Origin: Hasllibacter sp963833115
GTDB taxonomy: Bacteria > Pseudomonadota > Alphaproteobacteria > Rhodobacterales > Rhodobacteraceae
DNA length: 64,000 bases
Assembly: GCA_963833115.1 (NCBI GenBank)
Contig: CAWHWS010000001.1
Span: forward strand, 1 to 64,000
Reading direction: 5' to 3'
The notes beneath the pieces were generated by a model, which did not search any database, was not told the origin of the DNA, and saw only the letters and a list, made by a program, of their open reading frames with translations. The translations under genes and the position numbers were made by a program. Position 1 is the stretch's first letter, and each line of letters begins with the position of its first letter. Positions 47,108-55,879 of this stretch are shown piece by piece.

Positions 47108-47160
47108 CACGGGGGATGCACGGGGCATGCACGGGCCATGCGCATCCCATGCGCATGGAC
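47108..47160 (+). repeat. ATGCGCAT-type repeat, copy 2 (between HAD and ppaC genes)
   Basis: It reads CACGGGGGATGCACGGGG, CATGCACGGGC, CATGCGCATC, then CCATGCGCATGGACC (pieces given separately). It aligns along its whole length with the slyX/hisS copy at 17041-17093 in inverse orientation. It contains a perfect 12-base palindrome CCATGCGCATGG at 47147-47158. It lies in the 122-base gap between ppaC and the HAD gene, both on the minus strand, so it may be an operator for the HAD gene or an mRNA element. Confidence 0.6.
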
Positions 47161-47206
47161 CGCCCGCCCCGTTCACCCCCGGCGAGACTCTTCGGCCGGC
47201 CCCGCC

Positions 47207-48127
47207 TCAGGCGGCGAGCGCGGGGATGATCTGCTTCTTGCGGGACATGATGCCGGGCAGGACGACGCTGTCGCCGGTGACGGTGGCGCCGAACTTCGCC
47301 TCGGCGATGCCGCGGGTGAGGTCGTTGGGGATGAGGAGGGTCGCCTCCTCCCGGAGGATGTCGACGACGAAGAGGAGGACCTCGTTCACCCCGTCCTCGA
47401 GGGCGACGGACGGCATGGCGGCCATGAGGGCGGCCTTGCGATCGAGGATCCGGGCGGGGGAGGTCGTCTCGATCACGGAGACGCGGTACTTGATGGAGCC
47501 GGTGTCGAGCTCCTTGGAATCCATGCGCAGGAGCTCGGCCTCGGTGAAGCCGGAGACGTCGGACTTGGCCGCGAACATCTCGGCCGCGTAGGCGGGGATG
47601 TCGACGCCGAGGTCCCGGGCCAGCGCCTCGGCCAGGGCGCGGTCGGTGGGCGTCGTGGTGGGCGAGCGGAACTCGAGCGTGTCCGAGAGGATGCACGAGA
47701 GCATGGCGCCCTTGATCGCCTCGGGCATGCGGGCCGCGTCCTCGCCCATCAGGTCGTGCATGATGGTGGCCGTGCAGGCGAGGGGGCGGATCGTGACCTC
47801 CAGCGGGACGGTGGTGGAGAGGCCGCCGGTCAGCTTGTGATGGTCGATGATCTGCACGATCTCGGCGTTCTGGATGTTGCCGCAGAGCTCGGCGGGGTTG
47901 TTGGTGTCGACGATGACGACGCGCTCGCCATCGGGCACCTCGGTGAGCTGGTCGGGCATGCCGAGGTCCCACCGGCCCAGGACGAAGGCGGCCTCGGTGC
48001 TGGGATCGCCCAGGAGGACGGCCTCGGCGTCCTCGCCGCGGATCTCCTTGAGGTACCAGGCCCAGACGATCGCGCTGCCGGCGCTGTCGGTGTCGGGGGA
48101 GGTGTGGCCGAAGACCTTGATCGTCAT
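47207..48127 (-). CDS. ppaC: Manganese-dependent inorganic pyrophosphatase
   Basis: A 306-residue class II (DHH-type) pyrophosphatase. Metal ligands are in FGHTSPDTDSAGSAI, VDTNNPAEL and the IIDHHK motif. The C-terminal DHHA2 domain ends with the substrate loop SRKKQ. It removes PPi released by prs-dependent and other synthetic reactions. The ATG at 48127 (MTIKVFGHTSP) matches the family's start exactly. Confidence 0.95.
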   Translation of the reverse strand: MTIKVFGHTSPDTDSAGSAIVWAWYLKEIRGEDAEAVLLGDPSTEAAFVLGRWDLGMPDQLTEVPDGERVVIVDTNNPAELCGNIQNAEIVQIIDHHKLTGGLSTTVPLEVTIRPLACTATIMHDLMGEDAARMPEAIKGAMLSCILSDTLEFRSPTTTPTDRALAEALARDLGVDIPAYAAEMFAAKSDVSGFTEAELLRMDSKELDTGSIKYRVSVIETTSPARILDRKAALMAAMPSVALEDGVNEVLLFVVDILREEATLLIPNDLTRGIAEAKFGATVTGDSVVLPGIMSRKKQIIPALAA

Positions 48128-48229
48128 GGCGGGGATCCTGATGCGGGCGTTCGGGGCGGTCATAGGGCGCGGCGCGGAAGCTGTCACGGGGGCGAACTCG
48201 GGGGCGAAGCCCGCCCCGTCCGAGGGCCG

Positions 48230-48258
48230 TTGACGCCGTGCCCCAGGACCATTAGGTC
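48230..48258 (+). promoter_or_regulatory. Possible groESL promoter
   Basis: TTGACG at 48230-48235 fits a -35 box, with a weak TAGGTC 17 bases downstream (48253-48258) in the -10 place, just ahead of the CIRCE element. The -10 match is poor, so this is only a plausible site; a heat-shock sigma-32 promoter could overlap. Confidence 0.35.
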
Positions 48259-48265
48259 GCCGTCA

Positions 48266-48292
48266 TTGGCACTCCCCCGAGGTGAGTGCCAG
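48266..48292 (+). promoter_or_regulatory. CIRCE operator (HrcA binding site)
   Basis: TTGGCACTC at 48266-48274 and GAGTGCCAG at 48284-48292 are separated by exactly 9 bases, the layout of CIRCE (consensus TTAGCACTC-N9-GAGTGCTAA). It lies 32 bases before the groES ATG, in the place where HrcA represses groESL in alphaproteobacteria. Confidence 0.92.
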
Positions 48293-48324
48293 CCTAGAAA
48301 CCCTCATGCGAAGGAGCCTATTCG

Positions 48325-48612
48325 ATGGCTTTCAAACCGCTTCACGACCGGGTGCTGGTGCGCCGGGTCGAGTCCGACGAGAAGACCAAGGGCGGCCTGA
48401 TCATCCCCGACACCGCCAAGGAGAAGCCCGCCGAGGGCGAGATCGTCTCCGTCGGCGATGGCGCGCGCAAGGATTCGGGCGAGCTGATCGCCCCGTCGGT
48501 GAAGGCCGGCGACAAGATCCTCTTCGGCAAGTGGTCGGGCACGGAAGTGACGATCGACGGCGAAGAGATGCTGATCATGAAGGAATCGGACGTCCTCGGC
48601 ATCATCGCCTGA
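48325..48612 (+). CDS. groES: Co-chaperonin GroES
   Basis: A 95-residue lid of the GroEL chamber. It begins FKPLHDRVLVRRVESDEKTK, has the mobile loop GGLIIPDTAKEKPAEG and ends in MLIMKESDVLGIIA. AAGGAG lies 11 bases before the ATG. It is the first gene of the CIRCE-controlled operon. Confidence 0.97.
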   Translation: MAFKPLHDRVLVRRVESDEKTKGGLIIPDTAKEKPAEGEIVSVGDGARKDSGELIAPSVKAGDKILFGKWSGTEVTIDGEEMLIMKESDVLGIIA

Positions 48613-48656
48613 GTCGACGCCTCCCCCTTCAACACCCTCATTCATAAGGAAAGAAC

Positions 48657-50303
<1,647 letters not shown>

Positions 50304-50330
50304 TCGCCTAGATCGCCGACGAGGACAGGA

Positions 50331-50360
50331 GGGGCGCCCGGGTCGGGCGCCCCTTTTTTT
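50331..50360 (+). terminator. Intrinsic terminator of groESL
   Basis: GGGGCGCCC at 50331-50339 and GGGCGCCCC at 50345-50353 form a 9-base perfect GC stem with a 5-base loop, followed by seven T (50354-50360). It starts 28 bases after the groEL stop. It is the clearest intrinsic terminator in the window. Confidence 0.93.
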
Positions 50361-50436
50361 CGTCTCCGGCGGGAACGCACCCCCCGGGGGAGGCGGTTCA
50401 CCGGGTACACACACACGACGACGGAGGAGCACCGCG

Positions 50437-50802
50437 ATGAACATGCAGAGCACCACCACCCGGACCGACGCCCTCATCTCGTCCAAGGACGTGACCGGGA
50501 CCGAGGTCTACGACATGTCCGGCGAGAACCTGGGCCATATCGACCACGTCATGATCGACAAGCAGTCGGGCAACATCGCCTACGCCGTCCTGAACTTCGG
50601 GAGCTTCCTGAGGATGGGCGGGGAGGAGCGGCCGCTGCCCTGGGGCTCTTTGAGCTACGACACGTCGATGAACGGCTACCGCGTCAGCAAGTCCAAGTCC
50701 GACCTGGAGGGCGCCCCGGCGCACGAGGGCGACTGGCGGACGAACCGCGACTGGGAGGACCGGACGCACAGCCATTACGGCGCGCAGCCCTACTACCTGT
50801 AA
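50437..50802 (+). CDS. PRC-barrel domain protein
   Basis: A 121-residue cytosolic protein with a PRC-barrel: LISSKDVTGTEVYDMSGENLGHIDHVMIDKQSGNIAYAVLNFG (residues about 14-56; read in segments), then RPLPWGSLSYDTSMNGY. The acidic, Tyr-rich tail has no clear role. Such small single-domain members are often stress-induced. GGAGGAG precedes the ATG. It has its own transcript, as the groESL terminator lies upstream. Confidence 0.88.
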   Translation: MNMQSTTTRTDALISSKDVTGTEVYDMSGENLGHIDHVMIDKQSGNIAYAVLNFGSFLRMGGEERPLPWGSLSYDTSMNGYRVSKSKSDLEGAPAHEGDWRTNRDWEDRTHSHYGAQPYYL

Positions 50803-50848
50803 GGGCACGCCCCGGCGGGCATGGCGCGGGGGCGGGGCCGGGAGGCCT

Positions 50849-50871
50849 CGCCCCCGATGCGTTCGGGGGCG
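50849..50871. terminator. Possible terminator hairpin after the PRC-barrel gene
   Basis: CGCCCCCGA at 50849-50857 and TCGGGGGCG at 50863-50871 form a perfect 9-base stem with a 5-base loop, 47 bases after the PRC-barrel stop. No T run follows, so it may be a Rho-dependent end or a stability element. Confidence 0.4.
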
Positions 50872-50944
50872 CTCACCCAAGGGTGCTTTGCGCGGGCGGC
50901 GAGGGGCGGGCTAGCCTCCGGGCGTGCCGATCCGGAGCCCGCCC

Positions 50945-51478
50945 ATGCGCCTCGTCCCGATGCTCGCCCTCGCCGTCGCCCTCGCCCTGCCGGCGGCGGC
51001 GCAGGAGGCCGGCCCGCCCGAGGCGCCGATGGACGTGGCGCGGATGGGCGAGATCCTGGCCGCGCTCGATCCGGACCTGCGCGCGCGCGGGACGCGCTTC
51101 GAGATGACGGTGGCGGACGTGCCGGTCCTGGTGGTGGTCGACCCCGCCGCCGACCGGATGCGGGCGATGGTCCCGATCCGCAGCGTGGACGGCATGGACG
51201 CGGGCGAGATGCTGCGCGTGATGCAGGCCAATTTCGACAGCGCGCTCGACGCGCGCGACGCGGTCGCGCGGGGGCGGCTCTGGTCGGTCTACATCCATCC
51301 GCTGGCGGCGCTGGAGCGCGATCGGCTCGTCTCCGCATTGGCGCAGGCGGTAACCGTGGCGGTGTCCTACGGGACGACGTATTCGGGCGGGGCGATGGCG
51401 TTCGGCGGCGGCGACGGGGCGAAGATCCGGCGCCGGGCGCTCATCGACGAGCTCCGGCGCCGCGGTCGGGACATCTGA
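50945..51478 (+). CDS. Secreted protein of unknown function (possibly YbjN-like)
   Basis: A 177-residue protein with a signal peptide ending PAAAQEAG. The mature part (LDPDLRARGTRFEMTVADVPVLVVVD, then MVPIRSVDGMDAGEMLRVMQANFDSALDARDAV and RLWSVYIHPLAALERD) has the alternating pattern of the YbjN/type III chaperone-like fold, but the match is weak. ATG 50945 places the signal peptide at the N-terminus. The next gene follows after 4 bases. Confidence 0.75.
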   Translation: MRLVPMLALAVALALPAAAQEAGPPEAPMDVARMGEILAALDPDLRARGTRFEMTVADVPVLVVVDPAADRMRAMVPIRSVDGMDAGEMLRVMQANFDSALDARDAVARGRLWSVYIHPLAALERDRLVSALAQAVTVAVSYGTTYSGGAMAFGGGDGAKIRRRALIDELRRRGRDI

Positions 51479-51482
51479 GGCC

Positions 51483-52355
51483 ATGCGGATGGCGGCGCTC
51501 GTCGGGATCGTGATGGCGGCCTTCGCGGCGAACTCGGTCATCGGGCGCGCGGCGCTGGACGGCGGGGGGATCGGGGCGGCGGATTACGCGACGATCCGCT
51601 TCGTCGCGGGGGCGGCGACGCTCCTGGCGGTCGCGGCGTTGCGGGGGGCGCGGGTCGTGCCCCGGGGCCGGACCTGGCTCGGGGCGGCGGGGCTGGGGCT
51701 CTACGCCTACGGGTTCGCGGCGGCCTACGTGACGCTGGACGCGGGCGCGGGGGCTCTGATCCTCTTCGGCGCGGTGCAGGTCGCGATGTTCGGCGCCGCG
51801 GCGCTCGCGGGCGGGCGGCCGCCCGGGCGGCGCTGGGCGGGGGCGGCGATCGCGCTGGGCGGGCTCGCCCTCATCGCGTGGCAGGGGGGCGCCGGCGCCC
51901 CGGACGCGCGGGGCGCGGCCCTGATGGCGGCGGCGGGGCTGGGCTGGGCGGCGTTCACCCTGGTCGGACGGTCCGCGACCGACCCGCTGGGCGAGACGGC
52001 GGGAGGGTTCGCCATCGTCGCCGCCGGCGGGCTGGCCTGGACGCTGGCGGCCGGGCCGGGGCCGGTGAGCGCGTCCGGCGCGGCGCTCGCGGCGGTGTCG
52101 GGGGCGGCGACCTCCGGGCTCGGCTACGCGCTCTGGTACGCGGTGCTGCCGCGGCTGGAGGCGTCGGCGGCGGGCCTGGCGCAGATGGCGGTGCCGGTGC
52201 TGGCGATCCTCGGGGGCGCCGCGATCCTGGGCGAGGCGCCGGGCGCGCGGGTGTGGCTGGCCTGCGCCGCGATCTCGGGCGGGGTGGCGCTCGGCCTCGT
52301 GCCGCCGCGTCGGGGCTGGCGGGGGCGGGGGGCGCCGCCTAGATCCGCGTCATGA
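51483..52355 (+). CDS. EamA-family (DMT) transporter
   Basis: A 290-residue membrane protein with about ten hydrophobic helices in two EamA repeats. The first repeat has AANSVIGRAAL, DYATIRFVAGAATLLAV and LYAYGFAAAYVTLDAGAGALI. The second has TSGLGYALWYAVLPRLEASAAGLAQMAVPVLAILGGAAILGE, read in parts. It probably exports amino acids or related metabolites; the substrate is unknown. Its stop overlaps the next gene (ATGA). Confidence 0.88.
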   Translation: MRMAALVGIVMAAFAANSVIGRAALDGGGIGAADYATIRFVAGAATLLAVAALRGARVVPRGRTWLGAAGLGLYAYGFAAAYVTLDAGAGALILFGAVQVAMFGAAALAGGRPPGRRWAGAAIALGGLALIAWQGGAGAPDARGAALMAAAGLGWAAFTLVGRSATDPLGETAGGFAIVAAGGLAWTLAAGPGPVSASGAALAAVSGAATSGLGYALWYAVLPRLEASAAGLAQMAVPVLAILGGAAILGEAPGARVWLACAAISGGVALGLVPPRRGWRGRGAPPRSAS

Positions 52356-53098
52356 TCGCGCGCGCGGCCCTGCTCCTCCTGCTCAGCGTCTCGCCGGCGG
52401 CGGCGGATTGCGTCGTCCTGCTGCACGGGCTGGCGCGGGGGGCGGGCTCGATGCGGGTGATGCAGGAGGGGCTGGAGGCCGCCGGCTACGCGGTGGTGAA
52501 CCGCGGCTACCCGTCGACCGAGGCGCGCATCGCGAAGCTCGCCAACGAGGTGCACCTGTCGGTCGCAGCGTGCCCGCCGGGGCGGGTGCATTTCGTCACG
52601 CACTCGATGGGCGGGATCGTCCTGCGCGTCTGGCTCGAGGGGAACCGGCCGGCGGAGATGGGGCGCGTGGTGATGCTGGCGCCGCCGAACCAGGGCTCGG
52701 AGCTCGTGGACGCGTTCGAGGACCTGCCGCCCTTCGAATGGCTGAACGGGCCGGCGGGGCTGCAGCTCGGGACCGGGCCGGGGAGCGTGCCCCTCGCCGC
52801 GGGGGCCGCGCGCTTCGAGCTCGGGATCATCGCGGGCTCGCGCAGCCTGAATCCGATCTACTCGGCCCTCATCAGCGGGGCGGACGACGGCAAGGTCTCG
52901 GTCGCCTCGACCATGCTGGCGGGGCAGGACGACCACATCACCCTGCCGGTGACGCACACGTTCATGATGAACAACCCGGTCGTGATCGCCGAGACGATCC
53001 GCTTCCTGCGGGACGGCCGGTTCGAGCGCGGGCTGGGGATGGGCGAGGCGCTGGCCGAAACGGTGCCGCCGGTCCTCGAGGCGATCGCCGGGGACTAG
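52352..53098 (+). CDS. Secreted alpha/beta hydrolase (lipase-like)
   Basis: A 248-residue protein with an N-terminal signal (ARAALLLLLSVSPAAADC). The oxyanion block is VVLLHGLARGAGSM and the nucleophile elbow is VTHSMGGIVLR. Asp and His candidates are in GADDGKVSVAST and LPVTHTFMMNN. It resembles PGAP1/lipase-like hydrolases found in alphaproteobacteria. If the Cys after the signal is lipidated it could be a lipoprotein, although no clear lipobox is seen. Its TAG stop is shared with the convergent purK through CTAG. Confidence 0.83.
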   Translation: MIARAALLLLLSVSPAAADCVVLLHGLARGAGSMRVMQEGLEAAGYAVVNRGYPSTEARIAKLANEVHLSVAACPPGRVHFVTHSMGGIVLRVWLEGNRPAEMGRVVMLAPPNQGSELVDAFEDLPPFEWLNGPAGLQLGTGPGSVPLAAGAARFELGIIAGSRSLNPIYSALISGADDGKVSVASTMLAGQDDHITLPVTHTFMMNNPVVIAETIRFLRDGRFERGLGMGEALAETVPPVLEAIAGD

Positions 53099-54165
53099 GG
53101 CGCCGCGGCGCCCATGGGCGCGAGGGCGACGACATGGCCCATCTTGCGCCCGGGGCGGGGCGCGCCCTTGCCGTAGAGGTGGATCTGCGCGCCGGAGGCG
53201 GCGTGGCCCGCGAGGGCGAGGACGTCGTCTCCGACGAGGTTGGTCATCACCGCGTCCGCATGGCGCGTGCCGGGGCCGAGAGGCCAGCCGGCGACGGCGC
53301 GCACGTGCTGCTCGAACTGGTCGATGGCGCAGGCGCCCTGCGTCCAGTGCCCGGAATTGTGCACCCTCGGCGCGATCTCGTTGACGACGAGCGCGTCGGG
53401 CCGGACGAAGAGCTCGACCCCGAGCACGCCCACGTAGTCCAGCGCCGAGAGAATGCGGGCGGCGATCAGGACCGCGTCCTGCCGCGTGGCGGCGGGCAGG
53501 CCGCAGGGCACCGTCGTGGTGCGCAGGATGCCGCCCTCGTGGACGTTGCGCCCCGGATCGTAGGCGACGACCGCCCCGTCCGCGCCGCGGGCGGCGACGA
53601 CGCTGATCTCGGCGGTGAAGGGGACGACGGCCTCGAGGATGGCGGGCGCGCCGGCGAGGGCGGCGAGCGCCGGCGCGGCGTCGGCGGCGGCGTCGATCCG
53701 GGCCTGTCCCTTGCCGTCGTAGCCGAGGCGCCGCGTCTTGAGGATGGCGGGCGTGCCGGTGCGGTCGAGGGCGGCCGCGAGGCCGGCGGCGTCCGACACC
53801 TCGGCCCAGGGCGCGACGGCGAGGCCGAGCCCCTGGAGGAAGGCCTTCTCGGCGGCGCGGTCGGCCGAGACCTCGAGCGCGCGGCGGGGCGGGTGGACGG
53901 GGGCGTGCGCCTGAACCGCGTCGAGGGCGGCGGCGGGCACGTTCTCGAACTCCCAGGTGACGACGTCGCAGGCGGCGGCGAACCGGGCGAGCGCGGCCGC
54001 GTCGTCCCAGGGGGCGGTGGTGGCCGCGGCGACCTGCGCGCCCGGCCCGTCCGGGGCGGGGTCGTAGACATGGGCGCGCAGGCCGAGGCGGGCGGCGGCC
54101 AGCGCCATCATGCGCCCGAGCTGCCCGCCGCCCAGGATGCCGATCGTCGCGCCCGGCGGCAGCAT
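53095..54165 (-). CDS. purK: N5-carboxyaminoimidazole ribonucleotide synthase
   Basis: A 356-residue ATP-grasp enzyme of purine synthesis. It has IGILGGGQLGRMMALAAARLG, VVTWEFENVPA, LKTRRLGYDGKGQ, and ELFVRPDALVVNEIAPRVHNSGHWT. The ATG at 54165 overlaps the purE stop by one base (TGATG), so purE and purK are coupled, and the intermediate can be passed on. Confidence 0.95.
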   Translation of the reverse strand: MLPPGATIGILGGGQLGRMMALAAARLGLRAHVYDPAPDGPGAQVAAATTAPWDDAAALARFAAACDVVTWEFENVPAAALDAVQAHAPVHPPRRALEVSADRAAEKAFLQGLGLAVAPWAEVSDAAGLAAALDRTGTPAILKTRRLGYDGKGQARIDAAADAAPALAALAGAPAILEAVVPFTAEISVVAARGADGAVVAYDPGRNVHEGGILRTTTVPCGLPAATRQDAVLIAARILSALDYVGVLGVELFVRPDALVVNEIAPRVHNSGHWTQGACAIDQFEQHVRAVAGWPLGPGTRHADAVMTNLVGDDVLALAGHAASGAQIHLYGKGAPRPGRKMGHVVALAPMGAAAP

Positions 54166-54698
54166 CACGCGTGCCCGGCGGGCGGGCGGTCGGGGACCGA
54201 GGCGGCGAGGGCGGCGCGCCAATCCGCGAGGCGGGCGGCCAGCGCCGAATCCGACAGGGCGAGGATTTGCGCCGCCATGAGGCCCGCGTTGGCGGCGCCG
54301 GACGCGCCGATCGCCATGGTCGCGACCGGCGTGCCGCGCGGCATCTGGACGATGGAATAGAGGCTGTCGAGGCCCGAGAGCGCGCGGGTGGAGACCGGCA
54401 CGCCGACCACCGGCAGCAGCGTCTTGGAGGCCAGCATCCCCGGCAGGTGGGCCGCCCCGCCCGCGCCGGCGACGATGACCCGCACGCCGCGCGCCGCGGC
54501 CTCCCCGGGATAGCGCCAGAGGCGGTCGGGCGTGCGGTGGGCGGAGACGATGCGCGTCTCGAAGGGCACGCCGAGCGCGCCGAGGATGGTCGCGGCCTCG
54601 GTCATGGTGGGCCAGTCGGAGGCGCTGCCCATCACGATGCCGACGCGGGGGGCGTCGTCCGGCGCGTCTTGGTCGCCAAGTGCTTCATCTTCGGTCAT
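54165..54698 (-). CDS. purE: N5-carboxyaminoimidazole ribonucleotide mutase
   Basis: A 177-residue class I PurE. It has VGIVMGSASDWPTMTEAA, IVSAHRTPDRLW, VIVAGAGGAAHLPGMLASKT and LLPVVGVPVS, with ALSGLDSLYSIVQMPRGTPVA. The ATG at 54698 gives an acidic leader of about 18 residues before the core, common in this group; the longer frame adds an Arg/Ala-rich stretch. Confidence 0.95.
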   Translation of the reverse strand: MTEDEALGDQDAPDDAPRVGIVMGSASDWPTMTEAATILGALGVPFETRIVSAHRTPDRLWRYPGEAAARGVRVIVAGAGGAAHLPGMLASKTLLPVVGVPVSTRALSGLDSLYSIVQMPRGTPVATMAIGASGAANAGLMAAQILALSDSALAARLADWRAALAASVPDRPPAGHA

Positions 54699-54764
54699 CT
54701 TCGCCCTCCACGCTGCCGCCCCGGGCCTAGCGCCCGGGCGGTGACCGCGCAACTCTGAGTTGCA

Positions 54765-55040
54765 TCAGGCGATGATGTCCGGGAGGAGGTCGTCCTCTAT
54801 CCGGGCGATCCGGTCCTTGAGGCGCAGCTTCCGGGCCTTGAGGCGCTTGATCGTGAACGGGTCGCCGCCGCTCGACTGGAGCGCGGCGATCGCCTCGTCG
54901 AGGTCGCGGTGCTCGCGGCGCAGGAGCGGCAGGGTGGAGCGCAGCACGCCGTCCGGGCCCATGACGGCGCGGGCGCCGTCCTCCGGGAGGTCGGGGTGCA
55001 GGGGCACGACCGTGCGGCCGGGATCGACGTCGTCCTTCAT
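54765..55040 (-). CDS. YdcH family (DUF465) small protein
   Basis: A 91-residue protein. The C-terminal helix pair LLRREHRDLDEAIAALQSS and PFTIKRLKARKLRLKDRI is the DUF465/YdcH signature. It ends LLPDIIA. The function is unknown. It is likely in the same transcript as purEK, starting 66 bases upstream of purE. Confidence 0.88.
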   Translation of the reverse strand: MKDDVDPGRTVVPLHPDLPEDGARAVMGPDGVLRSTLPLLRREHRDLDEAIAALQSSGGDPFTIKRLKARKLRLKDRIARIEDDLLPDIIA

Positions 55041-55165
55041 GCGGGCAGCTTAGCGGCGCGGGCCGGCTCTTCAAACCCCCCGCGCGCGGCCCCATGTTCG
55101 AGCGGGGCGCGCCGCCGCATCGCGGGGCCCGGCCCGGCCCGTCGCTTGCACCCGAGGACGACCCG

Positions 55166-55600
55166 ATGACCAACGCGCGCTTCGCCGCACACCCCGCCCT
55201 CCTGGGCTTCGACCGTCTGGACGCGCTCGTGGAGCGGATCGCCAAGACGGGGGCGGACGGATACCCGCCCTTCAACATCGAGCGCACCGGCGAGAGCGGG
55301 CTGCGCATCACCCTCGCGGTGGCCGGGTTCGCCGAGGGCGACCTGTCCATCACGGTGGAGGACAGGCACCTCGTGCTGCGCGGCCGGCGCCCGTCCGAGG
55401 AGGCGCCGCGCGAGTTCCTGCATCGCGGAATCGCCACGCGGCAGTTCCAGCGCAGCTTCGTGCTGGCGGACGGGGTGGAGGTGCGCGGCGCGCGACTGGC
55501 CGACGGGCTGCTGCACGTGGATCTGGAACGGAGCGCGCCGCAGGCCGTTGTGACCCGTATACCGATCGACACCGGTGCCGGTCCGGATGCGGGACGATGA
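55166..55600 (+). CDS. Small heat-shock protein, Hsp20/IbpA family
   Basis: A 144-residue alpha-crystallin-type chaperone. YPPFNIERTGESGLRITLAV opens the core domain and DLSITVEDRHLVLRGRRP is its middle. FLHRGIATRQFQRSFVLADGVEV follows and VDLERSAPQAVVTRIPI ends it. ATG 55166 (MTNARFAAHPALLGFDRLDALV) is the usual IbpA-like start. It is followed after 10 bases by a DUF1150 gene, a standard pair in Rhodobacterales. Confidence 0.92.
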   Translation: MTNARFAAHPALLGFDRLDALVERIAKTGADGYPPFNIERTGESGLRITLAVAGFAEGDLSITVEDRHLVLRGRRPSEEAPREFLHRGIATRQFQRSFVLADGVEVRGARLADGLLHVDLERSAPQAVVTRIPIDTGAGPDAGR

Positions 55601-55610
55601 GGAGAGAGCG

Positions 55611-55859
55611 ATGAACGAGACGTTCGACTTCGACGACCGCGACGAGGGCGGCCGGGACCACGCGGAGCGCGCGATCGTCTACGTGCGCGCGGTGCCGGTG
55701 GGCGACCTGCCGCGCGACGTGCGGGACGCGGCCGAGGGCGCGACCGAGCTCTACGCGCTGCATTCGGCCAAGGGCGAGCGGCTCGCCCTGGTGCGCGAGC
55801 GCGACGCGGCCTTCATGCTGGCGCGGCAGAACGACCTGATGCCGGTCAGCGTCCACTGA
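55611..55859 (+). CDS. DUF1150 family protein
   Basis: An 82-residue protein with IVYVRAVPVGDLPRDVRDAA and LYALHSAKGERLALVRERDAAFMLARQNDL, the DUF1150 core that ends PVSVH. GAGGAGAGAG precedes the ATG at 55611. Its constant link to Hsp20 suggests a role in protein quality control (inference). Confidence 0.88.
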   Translation: MNETFDFDDRDEGGRDHAERAIVYVRAVPVGDLPRDVRDAAEGATELYALHSAKGERLALVRERDAAFMLARQNDLMPVSVH

Positions 55860-55879
55860 GGCGCCTCGGCGCCGCGGGC

